Shown here: piece by piece, positions 37,522 to 47,068 of the stretch
Position numbering within the stretch: the first letter of the stretch is position 1
Layout of the letters: every line of letters starts with the position of its first letter
Source of the DNA: Eukaryota sp. TZLM1-RC
Lineage: Eukaryota; Metamonada: BaSk clade
Length of the DNA: 64,000 nucleotides
Direction of reading: 5' to 3'
NCBI GenBank assembly: GCA_040285825.1
Contig: JAUPSS010000001.1
Coordinates: 2,790,001-2,854,000, forward strand
Notes under the pieces: model-generated
Told to the model about the DNA's origin: nothing
The model's database searches: none
The model's input: only the letters and a program-made list of their open reading frames with translations
Position numbers and translations under genes: made by a program

Positions 37522-37980
37522 ATGTCCGGACCCCCACCTCGAAAGCTTGATATTTCCTTTATTGAAGACAAAGCCCGGCGGCATATATGCTTCTCGAAGA
37601 GACGCTCTGGTCTTTTCAAGAAAGCACATGAGTTATCTGTCCTAACAGGGACACAAGTACTACTTACTGTTATCAGTGAGGCTGGTAATGTCAACACCTT
37701 TGCAACTGACCGACTTCAACCGTTAGCTCGCTCCAAGGAGTTGCATCAGATGCTACATACTGTACTCGTTCAACCCCAGCATGTTTCACATCCTCTCGAA
37801 TTTGACGGGGAGGTGGACGGCGTGGTTGAAGAAGACGGATATTGTTCATCTTCCGATAACAATGAGCTTGACTCTCCCAAGTTTTCTTCAGAAACAACTG
37901 TTTGCTCAAGCGAACTGATGTCAGCGCCTTCAGGATTAGCACAGTCATTTGCAGCCTCAGACTGTCCTGTTCAGGAATAG
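37522..37980 (+). CDS. MADS-box transcription factor, SRF/MCM1 type
   Basis: 152 aa from ATG 37522. Residues about 5-62 form a MADS domain: RKLDISFIEDKARRHICFSKRRSG..., KKAHELSVLTGTQVLLTV, and GNVNTFATDRLQPL. The KRRSGLFKKA helix contacts the minor groove, and the ETG/LTG..VLLTV segment forms the dimer sheet. The sequence resembles type I SRF/MCM1 proteins rather than MEF2. The rest is Ser/Glu-rich without a recognisable activation motif. Likely a nuclear homodimer binding CArG-type sites. Confidence 0.93.
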   Translation: MSGPPPRKLDISFIEDKARRHICFSKRRSGLFKKAHELSVLTGTQVLLTVISEAGNVNTFATDRLQPLARSKELHQMLHTVLVQPQHVSHPLEFDGEVDGVVEEDGYCSSSDNNELDSPKFSSETTVCSSELMSAPSGLAQSFAASDCPVQE

Positions 37981-38480
37981 TTTGTTTCCTGTTTTGTTTT
38001 TATGTATTTATTTTATTTTATTTTTTATTATGTGCAGTGATTCTTACATTTTAAATCAGTTTTTAGCAAGTTGTTTGTCTGTTGGTTTTTGGGTAGACGG
38101 TTTTGCTCGTTTTGCATGATTTTTAATTTGGTAAGCGGTTTGTCAATGGTTATTAAACAGATTAATTTGTACCGCAACAAACACAGACGTGCCAAACACT
38201 TCTTTTGCTTAACGGAAACTACAGAAATAAATAATGACACTAATTTAAGTTTACAAATCTGATATGTTGTAAATCTCAAACTGTAAAATGTGAAAGAGCA
38301 CAACAAGCAATCGTTTCAGTTTGGTAAATAAAAATGACCAATTCCAAAATGTCATAGCATGACTTGCATCAATTTTGATGATAAGGCTTAAACAAATTGC
38401 GGATTGTTTGCCCCTGCTTCAACATCAATTCTGCACCTGTTGCTTGTGTTTTCTGTCCTTTTCAGTGTTCAAGAAAACCA
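37981..38480. other. Intergenic, nothing recognised
   Basis: T-rich 3' flank of the MADS gene, then AT-rich sequence. Confidence 0.4.
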
Positions 38481-38530
38481 TTCTCGACTTCTAATTCCCT
38501 GCTTTGGCAGGTATTTAACCCTCAATTCTG
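38481..38530. promoter_or_regulatory. Conserved 40-50 bp upstream element (copy 2)
   Basis: Ungapped match to 3870-3917, including CGACTTCT, TGG, AGGT and TTTAACCCTCAA. It lies about 120 bp before a small ORF at 38647. Confidence 0.4.
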
Positions 38531-38646
38531 GGAACTTTTTTACTTTTTACACTTTTCATATTATTATTAATACTTTGTGGACTTCCTTACTGATTGTTTA
38601 TCTCTATTTAATTATTTTATTATACTACAACTAAAAATTCTTTCTA

Positions 38647-38823
38647 ATGAAAATCACAGTAGATGTTATTGATGAAGATTTTTGTTTCCTTTGTGAGAGT
38701 ACAAAGCTGCTCCGCTTAAATGGGCAACCAACATTGAAGAATAACTGTTGCCAATATGCTATAGTTAGTGTCGGGCACATGATGATAGAGAGAGACATTT
38801 ATTACGATGGGAATAGGAGCTGA
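38647..38823 (+). CDS. Hypothetical ORF, 58 aa, possibly truncated
   Basis: Starts MKITVDVIDEDFCFLCES and ends at TGA where sequence character changes. Four Cys and a coding-like composition suggest the 5' end of a gene. The upstream conserved element supports a promoter. No family recognised. Confidence 0.3.
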   Translation: MKITVDVIDEDFCFLCESTKLLRLNGQPTLKNNCCQYAIVSVGHMMIERDIYYDGNRS

Positions 38824-39284
38824 TTGAACTCGTGTTAGAATTCAGTTCCATAATTATTAACAAATTTTTGAGATTGAACAGTACTATTCAATGGACAGAA
38901 ATGGCTTTTCATCACCTGCTTGTGGTGACCTTGCAACAATATCTCCAAACGAAAACAATTCTGCTTGATCAAATTTATTTTTGCATTAATTCTTAATTCA
39001 TTCAATAGTTTATAATTTCTTATAATATATACTATATTCAGTTTCATTATGATCTGGTAAAATTGGAAACAATCCTCTGACAATTTCATCATGTGTTGTT
39101 TCTACTACACTGTTCAATAAAATGCAAATAAGACCATTTTGGTGCATTTCATATAGATAATAAATATTTGCACAATATGATAATTCTTCATAGATCTTTA
39201 AATACAGTTACGCTTCACTGAATTAAAAACATTTTTAAAATTCAAATTGAAAATATATTGATGTTAATGACCTTGTCTTTTCAA

Positions 39285-39375
39285 TCGAATTAGAGAAGAT
39301 TTAGCTAGTCAACCAGTAGATCAAGATTTTGTAGAGGAAATCTTGGTTCAATGATTTTCGTCCTATTGGTTATGA
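39285..39375 (+). mobile_element. LINE 3'-end relic (family B), plus strand
   Basis: Encodes IREDLASQPVDQDFVEEILVQ-like sequence, the C-terminus of the family at 56613-58675. Confidence 0.7.
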
Positions 39376-39499
39376 ATTAATTTTTATTAAGTGTGCATGT
39401 TCAATAAATATAATACTAATTTGTTGGTGACTATTGAAAAAACATCTGAAGTCATTGAAGCAACAGAAGCACCTTCAATAGTTTTAATATTAAACCAGA

Positions 39500-39995
39500 A
39501 AGGCTTCAACTAATCACTCGCTGCAGTAGAAATTCTGCTAAAAATAAGCGAAGAAAGCAATCTGGTTAAGGACTCTTCAATAGCAATGGGTCTAACTCCA
39601 TCTGTTTCGTTACTTGTTTCAGGTTTGACGAAAGCAACTAAACATGCAGCACTCAATTGAGGCGGAGGAACATTATTCAAACACATTAAATTTTGAAAAT
39701 AACTGACAAGATCCTCAGAAATTTTAGGAGCATTCTTACAAACAGTTTTTGACAAATCAAAAGAGGTGCTTTAAGGACCAGCATCACCTCTATTGTTCTT
39801 ATGAAAATCATCTTCAGTATCAAACAGATATGACAACAGAGTTTCCAAAATGGATTCAATTCTATAAGACTTACATATACAATATAATTGGTCTCTTACA
39901 ATATCGTGAACCTTGCTTCTAAAAGTAATAATATGTTTACAATTTAACCAATGAGTAATTGTAATTTTCCGAGAACATTTACAAAAATCCAAATC
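39500..39995 (-). mobile_element. LINE relic with RT and finger fragments
   Basis: 39510-39755 encodes an early RT block (PPPQLSAACLVAFVKPE, GVRPIAIEESLTRL). 39771-39992 encodes the Cys/His finger (CKCSRKITITHWLNCKH) and RGD of the endonuclease. The core RT between them is deleted. Confidence 0.8.
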
Positions 39996-40047
39996 AATTG
40001 AAAATCACTTCAATTTAACATCCCATTACACAAACCTATCTGTGTCA

Positions 40048-41128
40048 ATGGCATCATTTGTCTTGCAGGATCCTTGGGCAATCTATGTAAACTTTAGAAC
40101 TCGCAGCAACACTTACACCAATTCACTGAAGTGTATTGGGCGTTTCTCATCTATTGAGTCGTTTTGGCAGCATATTAACTCCATTTCTGTCTTGAGTCTT
40201 CCACCAAACACTAATGTCAGAATTTTTAAACGTAACATCCGGCCTGAGTATGAATAATCCTTTTCATACTTATCCCAGATATGAAGCTGAAGAGAATCGC
40301 TTTGGAGGACGGATCTGTTTCAATATTGGCCAATCAGATGTACTTGTTACCGTCTGGGAATCTCTCTTGACAGAGGTTTGTGGCCGGTTATGGAAATATT
40401 ACAGTCATATTAATGGAGTTTGTCTCTGTGTCAAGGACCACCGTTGCTCTATACAAATATGGGTAAGGAATGCTGCTGACACCAAGGCCATTAAACACCT
40501 CCAGGATTCCATTAAATCTGCTTGCGGTTCATTCAAACCCAAATTAGACTTTTTCAAGTTCTTTCACAGTGAATCCCACCATGATCAACTTGCTGAGTCT
40601 TGCTCAGATCAACATTCCTCTCTTGATCTGCCGTCTCGGCCGTCTACCGCAGTGAAAACTCCTACCCCACCCATCTCTATGGAAGCCACTGGAAGTGAAG
40701 TGTCGTCCATTTCCAGATCTTCTTCGTCATCCACAGTTTCTGCTCTATCCAAGCCGACCATCAGTTCATTTATATCAGAGAATAGAAACAGTACTCGTAA
40801 AAGGATTGAGAAGAAGCAGGGCAAAACAAGGTCAACTGCACCTGAAAAGGTACGACCAAAGCCCCCCACCAGTAAAAAACTCCATACGCCCAACTTGTAT
40901 GGTTCTCTTGCTCCAGAGTCACCTACATCAGGTACGCCCGTCTCTATCTGTGCTACTTCAAAAAGGCAAAGTACTGTTAGTTCCAAAAAGCGTAAGGTAA
41001 AAGTACAACCCAAACGACAAGACCATTTTATCCTCAAAGAGTATCCCTATTATTTAAGGTTTGTTCTTTTGATCATGATTGCTGTGTTGTGTCTAATGTT
41101 TTCAATTAAAGTTTTGATTGCTTCCTGA
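40048..41128 (+). CDS. eIF4E-family protein with C-terminal membrane anchor
   Basis: Exons 40048-40247 and 40279-41128, with a 31-nt intron (GTATGA...CCCAG), give 349 aa. Residues about 8-180 form an eIF4E fold: DPWAIYVNF, IGRFSSIESFWQHINSI, IFKRNIRPEYEAEENRFGGR, CLCVKDHRCSIQIWVRN. The two cap-stacking Trp positions (W56 and W102 of human eIF4E) appear to be Tyr, the second clearly in PEYEAE. A Ser/Pro/Lys-rich low-complexity linker (about 185-320) leads to a terminal hydrophobic helix of about 20 residues (RFVLLIMIAVLCLMFSIKVL). That is the topology of a tail-anchored protein. Whether it binds caps, and on which membrane it sits, is unknown. Confidence 0.85.
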
Positions 41129-41454
41129 GTGACGGTTTGTAGATTTGTAAATAATTCGTTGTAAATGACAGTGGAAAATAAAATTCAAGTTTTATTACTG
41201 TAATTAATATGTGTTATAATTTTATTTAATTTAATTTCTGTAGCTGTTTTTTCAAATCAGGAACGAATGTATATTTTCTAAATACCAACGAATGCTTGGT
41301 GAATAGGACACACAGCATCTGCCAATGCACACAGTCCAGAGGCCTGGACTCCAGAGGGCAAAAGTTGATAGATAACGGGTACCATAATAGGATCACAAAT
41401 AACAAAAGTGAAAACTGGGTATGTCTTAAATAATGTTTTTTGAATATATCTATT
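41129..41454. other. Intergenic, nothing recognised
   Basis: 3' flank of the eIF4E-like gene. A short stretch at 41280-41400 has coding-like composition but no usable frame. Confidence 0.4.
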
Positions 41455-41700
41455 TATTAGAAAACTTATAAATCAACCTCTGATTAATCCATCTCTCCCA
41501 AAATCAAACAACTAGATGCAACTCTCTCATAGTGAGATTCAAGAGAAAGCAAAGCATCAGAAACCATCTTCAACATCCCCTTAGAAATAGAAAACACAAT
41601 ACTGTTTTGCCAAAACAATCTATTGAAATTCCCGTTAGTTCTGTTCTTCTTTTTACAATAATTTCAAAATCTGCTAAAAAACGTATAACCGTGGGAGAAA
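41455..41700 (-). mobile_element. LINE 3'-end relic (family A), short
   Basis: Same 3' coding end as 44681 onward (CATCTCTCCCAAAA, CTCTCTCATAGTGAGAT), 5'-truncated. Confidence 0.82.
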
Positions 41701-41775
41701 GTGAATTAAATAGAGAAAATACAAATGGATACAAATTGTATTTTGCATGCTATTCGCTGGACAATTTGGATAAAT

Positions 41776-42437
41776 TTCTATTCAATTCCATTGTACAGTA
41801 CATTTTCTCCTTACATGCCTTTTTTTTAAAATTTAATTTTATTCTAAACCTATAAATCAACATCTAAAAAATCCATCTCTCCCAAAACAAAAACACTAGA
41901 TGCAACTCTCTCATAGTGAGATCCAAGAGAAAGCAAAGCATCAGAAACCATCTTCAACATCTCCTTAAAAATAGAAAACACAATTCTATTTTGCCAAAAC
42001 AATCTGTTGAAATTTCTGCCAGTTCTTCTCTTTACAATCATTTCAAAATCATCCAAAAAACGTAAAGCAGTTGGTGCAAGTGAACCAAAAAGGGAAAATA
42101 CAAATGGATACAAATTGTATTTTGCATGCTGTAGACTGGCCAATTTGGACAAAGGTTCATTGTATTTTTTGAATTTAAAATTTTCAGCATTTGAAAGGGG
42201 ATAATGAATTTCAGAATTAGCAAGCTTTTCATTTGAGGCATTACAAGGATCAACAGACATTACATCCAATAAAATGAAGGTTCCGTCTAATTCAGGTAAA
42301 ATGACATCACCTCTATTATTCTTATGAAAATCATCTTCAATAACAAACAGATTTGATAACAGAGGTTCCAAAAAGGATTCAATTCTAAGAGACTTACACA
42401 TACAATCTAATTGGTGTCTCAAAATATATTTAAATTA
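41776..42437 (-). mobile_element. LINE copy (family A), 5'-truncated
   Basis: The frame 41850-42422 (190 aa) is intact and nearly identical to the C-terminal 190 residues of 44681-46114: endonuclease region RGDVILPELDGTFILLDVMSVDP through to the terminal VLGEMDFLDVDL. The 3' untranslated sequence from 41776 is shared with 44606. The 5' truncation is typical of incomplete reverse transcription. Confidence 0.9.
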
Positions 42438-43164
42438 TTATGTGTTTGAGGGTAGATTTAACTAAAGTGTTAAATAAGACTACCTGAATAGCTTGTCTTA
42501 ATATCCTAAATACTCCACCTCAATAAGATTGTTCGAAATGGAAAAAACAACGTTCATTCTGAGCAAAGACTATTATTTATTGTTTCAGAAAGAGGTGGGT
42601 CTTTCCAACATAATCCCAATTTTATTTTTGTCATCATTTTTCTGGTTCCACAAGATGAAAGACAATGTAATCTGAAGCCCCAAATTCATTTGTCCCTTTC
42701 TTGATGTTCTTCAATGTTTCACATTGACCTCTTTTCTTGAATGAAGGTGCTTTCTATTTATTGGCTTGAAAACTCCATGGGCATTCTTTTGACTAACTAC
42801 CGTCTGGGGTCGATAATCAACAGCACAGGCAGAAAAACATTGAAACGCTTTTGGAAGAAATCTCAATTGTATTTTTGTCCTACTTTTTCAAGCAATCTTC
42901 CTTTTAACACGTTACCGTGTTCGAGGGAAAATTGGGTACAAATAAATGTGGTATGTTCTGACAAATATCCCATTACTGTTTTTCCATCTGTGAATTTGAA
43001 CTCAAAGGGATTTATTTTTTGCATTCAAATGTCAAAGTGGAACACATCCACCAGTAATTAAACAACTGTAATAAATTAATTAATACTCTATATGTTTTGC
43101 ATAATTATACCAACAAATAAACCAACAAGAACCTTAGTCAACCTTAACATACCACCCACGCCTT
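42438..43164. other. Intergenic, nothing recognised
   Basis: A 106-codon plus-strand ORF at 42741-43061 has no recognisable family. The stretch may be an old DNA-transposon remnant, but I cannot show it. Confidence 0.35.
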
Positions 43165-43329
43165 ATGTCATCACAAGAACCACCAAAAAAACGTCAACGT
43201 TTATTATACGACTACTTCACTCCATCCAAATCAACAAATCTTAACAAAAAACCCTTAACCAAAAAGCTCTTAACAAGAAACCGTAGGATTTTGACGTTGA
43301 AATTAATGATTCAGTTTTTTAATAAATAG
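43165..43329 (+). CDS. Small ORF with a PCNA-interaction-like motif, 54 aa
   Basis: From ATG 43165: MSSQEPPKK then QRLLYDYF, a perfect Q-x-x-L-x-x-Y-F PIP-box, followed by a basic region rich in Lys/Arg and Leu. It ends at TAG. The motif normally tethers replication, repair or some transposase proteins to PCNA. Too short for a full protein, so a truncated N-terminus or first exon is likely. Confidence 0.35.
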   Translation: MSSQEPPKKRQRLLYDYFTPSKSTNLNKKPLTKKLLTRNRRILTLKLMIQFFNK

Positions 43330-43441
43330 TTAATTTACATATGCTGGTATTTGCAGGTACGGGAAAAACAGAGGCACAAATAGAATTGGGAAAATCCCAC
43401 TGTTTTTCCACCCCATCTTTCCTCGAACAGCATAAACAATT

Positions 43442-43513
43442 GGGAGCATGGTCCAATGGTAGGGCATCAGCCTCCAGAGCTGCAAGATCGGGGTTCGATT
43501 CCTCGTGCTCCCA
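43442..43513 (+). tRNA. tRNA-Trp (CCA anticodon)
   Basis: 72 nt folding as a cloverleaf: acceptor GGGAGCA/TGCTCCC and a D arm GTCC...GGGC. The anticodon loop is CTCCAGA, giving CCA. The T arm is CGGGG-TTCGATT-CCTCG, with discriminator A. The lowest anticodon-stem pair is T-C mismatched. CCA is not encoded, and a TTTT terminator follows at 43517. Confidence 0.92.
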
Positions 43514-43544
43514 AAATTTTGCACTTTGGTAAATCTTTATAAAT

Positions 43545-44080
43545 TCAAATGACAACTTCCACTTTAGTCGCAACTTTTCCTCAAGTTTATGGTACTCTCT
43601 TAACTGATTCTGACTGAACTTTGAAGATGAGACTTCGTTCCCTTATCTGACCTGATAATTAGACTCATGATGTAATTTGTAGACTAACAATAACAATTAC
43701 TGCTTTGTTAAAATGTAAAAATTGTATTTACTTTTTTACTTCAGAAGCAAGGTTCATAATTTTGTGAGAATTTCATTATCTTCTCAAATGATGATAATTT
43801 TGAAATCAAAAAGCGTAGTGAACCTTTGTCCAATTTGACTATTCAACAGCATGCAAAAAACAATTAATTTCTACTTGTAGTTCGCAATTTGGTCCACGTG
43901 CTCCCACCGCCCTATGATTTCTGTCAGAAAAATACAATGTTGACAGATTATTTTGAATAGGTTTTTCGATTTTTAATAAGATGTTGAAGATGGTTTCTGA
44001 TGCACTGCATTCTCTTGAATCTCACTATGGGAGAGTTGCATCTAGTTTTGTTTCAAGAGAGTGGTCTATTTAGATGTTGA
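43545..44080 (+). mobile_element. LINE relic (family A), plus strand
   Basis: Begins about 30 bp after tRNA-Trp with a frame like the pre-finger region (STLVATFPQVYGTLLTDSD). It runs through decayed finger sequence to a 3' end near 44075 matching GMLKMVSDALHSLESHYGRVASS. Several stops. Confidence 0.75.
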
Positions 44081-44202
44081 TTGATAAATTGTTATATATA
44101 TATCTATTAAGGTAAGGCGATGACAACTGAAGGTCATGAATTGAAAATTACAAAAAAATCATTTAAGAAAAAACCTTAAATATGACGAAAATTATTAAGA
44201 TT

Positions 44203-44282
44203 TGACAACGGTGGGACTCGAACCCACGCGGTTTCCCACTGCCGCCTTAAGACAGCGCCTTAGACCACTCGGCCACGTTGCC
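44203..44282 (-). tRNA. tRNA-Leu (AAG anticodon)
   Basis: 80 nt with a long variable arm: acceptor GGCAACG/CGTTGTC (one G-U pair) and D arm GCC...GGC. The anticodon stem is CTGTC/GGCAG with loop TTAAGGC (anticodon AAG). The variable arm is about 11 nt and the T arm is GTGGG-TTCGAGT-CCCAC. No intron and no encoded CCA; a T run follows on the minus strand. Confidence 0.94.
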
Positions 44283-44680
44283 CATGAAATATTACTAGCT
44301 CCCATGTGTTACGCCCATGGCTACCGTGCCCTCTAAAATTTTACGTCTATTAATTGGAGAATTTTTTTCTGATCACCCAATTTGATTTTTGGGGACAATG
44401 GTCAGAGCCGTGACGAAAAAATTGGACACCTATTAATTGGGTGATTTTCATCTGACGGCGCAAATGGCCCAATCAATAGGCGTCCAAAATTTTAAGAAAC
44501 CCGGTAGGGTAAATTGAACATAAAATTTTGTTTCACTTTGTTCCAATCTAGTCTGCCAAAATTGGTTGTAATAAATAAACTTTAGTAGTATAATTAAAAG
44601 CATGCTTTCTATTCAATTCCATTGTACAGTACATTTTCTCCTTACATGCCTTTTTTTTAAAATTTAATTTTATTCTAAAC

Positions 44681-46114
44681 CTATAAATCAACATCTAAAA
44701 AATCCATCTCTCCCAAAACAAAAACACTAGATGCAACTCTCTCATAGTGAGATCCAAGAGAAAGCAAAGCATCAGAAACCATCTTCAACATTCCCTTAAA
44801 AATAGAAAACACAATTCTATTTTGCCAAAACAATCTGTTGAAATTTCTGCCAGTTCTTCTCTTTACAAGCATTTCAAAATCATCCAAAAAACGTAAAGCA
44901 GTTGGTGCAAGTGAACCAAAAAGGGAAAATACAAATGGATACAAATTGTATTTTGCATGCTGTAGACTGGCCAATTTGGACAAAGGTTCATTGTATTTTT
45001 TGAATTTAAAATTTTCAGCATTTGAAAGGGGATTATGAATTTCAGAATTAACAAGCCTTTCATTTGAGGCATTACAAGGATCAACAGACATTACATCCAA
45101 TAAAATGAAGCTTCCATCTAATCCAGGTAATATGACATCACCTCTATTATTCTTATGAAAATCATTTTCAGCATCAAACAGATTTGACAACAAAGGTTCC
45201 AAGAAGGATTCAATTCTATGAGATTTACACATACAATATAACTGGTCTCTTACAGCATCATGAACCTTGCTTCTAAAAGTAATAAAATGTTTACAATTTA
45301 ACAAATGAGTAGTTGTAATTTCTCGAGAACATTTACAAATTAAATTATGAGGTAAATTATCAGGCCAGATAAAGGAACGAAATCTCATATTCAGAGTCCA
45401 AGCAGAATCGGATAAGAGAGTACCATAAACTTGTGGAATTGTTGTTACTAAGGCAGAAGAAGTACTGTCACACATATCTTGTAAAAGATTTGCAAAAGCG
45501 GGATTCTTTTTCTTGGCCAAGCCAAGTCTAACATCAAAATCCAAGCTTTCAAAAATCTTTGACAATTTTTGTTGAAGCTTTTTACAGCAAAACTGTAAAT
45601 TAAATAGAGATCGGTTTGGAATTTCTTGAATTGATTGAGGAAAACATTTGGTCCAAATTTGTGGCGGTAATTTTTCAAGTTCACAAGATAACTCATACAA
45701 ATAGGGACTACAATTGGGGACTAACAGATGAGAATCATCAGGAAATCTACGAGAAAATTCATAAATAAAATTTTTGCCACCACCCAAGAATGCTGATTGA
45801 CACAAAATTGAAGATTTAGTAAAACCAATACCACCCAAATTTGCTGAAGAAAATAAATGGCTTTTCAACATTCCTGGTTCTACATCCAATAAATCAGCAA
45901 AAAATTCTGTTCTCAATGAATTAAAAGAACGACAAAAATCTAATGCTATGGAAGGAGCACAAGATCTCAAAATGTGGGTTATTCTCCCAGTGTAGCAAAT
46001 TTTAAGCATGAAAAATTTAATATGCTTTTCTATATCTAAAGAAGAAATTGAATCAAGTTCAATTTTCATTTTTTTCCAAAATAACTTGCAATTCATTCTG
46101 AATTTGAGGCACAT
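44681..46114 (-). pseudogene. LINE polyprotein C-terminal part
   Basis: 477-codon frame: thumb region, then finger CKCSREITTTHLLNCKHFITFRSKVHD (C-x-C...H...C...R-x-x-x-H-D). The EP-LL motif and RGDVILPGLDGSFILLDV follow, a PD-(D/E)XK-like endonuclease core, and then an alpha-helical tail ending VLGEMDFLDVDL. It lacks its own start because it is downstream of the RT frame. Confidence 0.85.
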
Positions 46115-46541
46115 TTCCTAACCAACAACCAAGGAACTTAAAAGCATCACTACTATAATTAGTAAAAGGGACAATAGAATCGTTTATCACGAGGTCTTGA
46201 GCAGAAGAGCCAATCAGAAGGCATTTGCTGGCATTAAGATGAAGCCCAATATTTTCATATGAATCGGCAATTTCTTGAGCAACCAATTCTAGTAAATCAA
46301 ATGAACCAATCAAGGATATATCATCCATATAAGCAACTATTTTTATAGAAGGGTATTTTTGCTTAATGATATTTAAAGTTTTGTGAATAGCTAAACAAAA
46401 CAATAATGGGCCTAAAGGATCTCCTTGCTTCACTCCAGAAGATGATTTAAGACCAAATGAATTAAAAATTAAATCTGATTCTTTCCCATAAAAATGGTAG
46501 AACATTACATGCCTGATACTAGTTTCTTGAGCTAATGTCAA
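46059..46541 (-). pseudogene. LINE reverse transcriptase fragment
   Basis: 160-codon frame with RT motifs 4 and 5 (GVKQGDPLG, YMDD). It ends early from the frameshift near 46070. Confidence 0.85.
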
Positions 46542-47068
46542 TCTTTTTTTGGCGACAAGATATTTTTTTGGCGAAGAATGGTGTTGCGTCAGCGGTGAGC
46601 CTAGTCAACGTAAAATTGGTTCTGATATAGATTGGCAACCAAATCTAATCCAACATGTGTACACGCAAAATGGGTGGAAAATAGCAGATGCAAGTGTTGA
46701 TAATTTCTATGTCTTTTGTTTATTATCTTATGAATAGTTAAATAGAAACACATTATTTATTTATTCACAGAAACAGTTCCAAAGGAGCGAAGCATCTAAT
46801 CCAATATTTCCAATATGGATGGTCAACTGAGACCCAATATCAACATGATGCAGAACAGTGTGTTTTGAGGATTGTCAATCTGATGAACTTAAAAAAATGC
46901 TATTTTCTCAATTAATGATTGGAATTGACAGAGAACAATGTAGTAAAACAACCAGATGACTTTCACAGAAACAGAAATTGATTGCACTTCAAACTTTAAA
47001 CTCAAGAAAATTTAGGCAGAAACAGCAGAAACACTGAATAAAATACAATTTATCTACATAAAATGAAA
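46542..47068. other. Intergenic, nothing recognised
   Basis: Low-complexity AT-rich sequence. No repeat or gene I can support. Confidence 0.4.

Larger units (their letters stand above)
44606..46541 (-). mobile_element. LINE copy (family A): RT plus restriction-like endonuclease
   Basis: The longest copy of this family. RT boxes SSGVKQGDPLGPLLFCLAI and AYMDDISLIG lie in 46059-46541. The thumb, Cys/His finger and endonuclease lie in 44681-46114. The 5' end is truncated at 46541 inside the RT domain. A 1-nt shift in a poly-A run near 46070 splits the two frames. The finger-then-endonuclease order after RT places it among non-LTR elements with a C-terminal restriction-like endonuclease (R2-like group). 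Confidence 0.92.

Noticed and set aside
38404-38634. 76-aa hydrophobic ORF
   Set aside because: Starts from a non-ATG codon in AT-rich sequence downstream of the conserved upstream element; hydrophobicity reflects T-rich DNA.
42741-43061. Possible piggyBac-like transposase remnant
   Set aside because: A loose resemblance only; no catalytic residues or terminal repeats could be identified.
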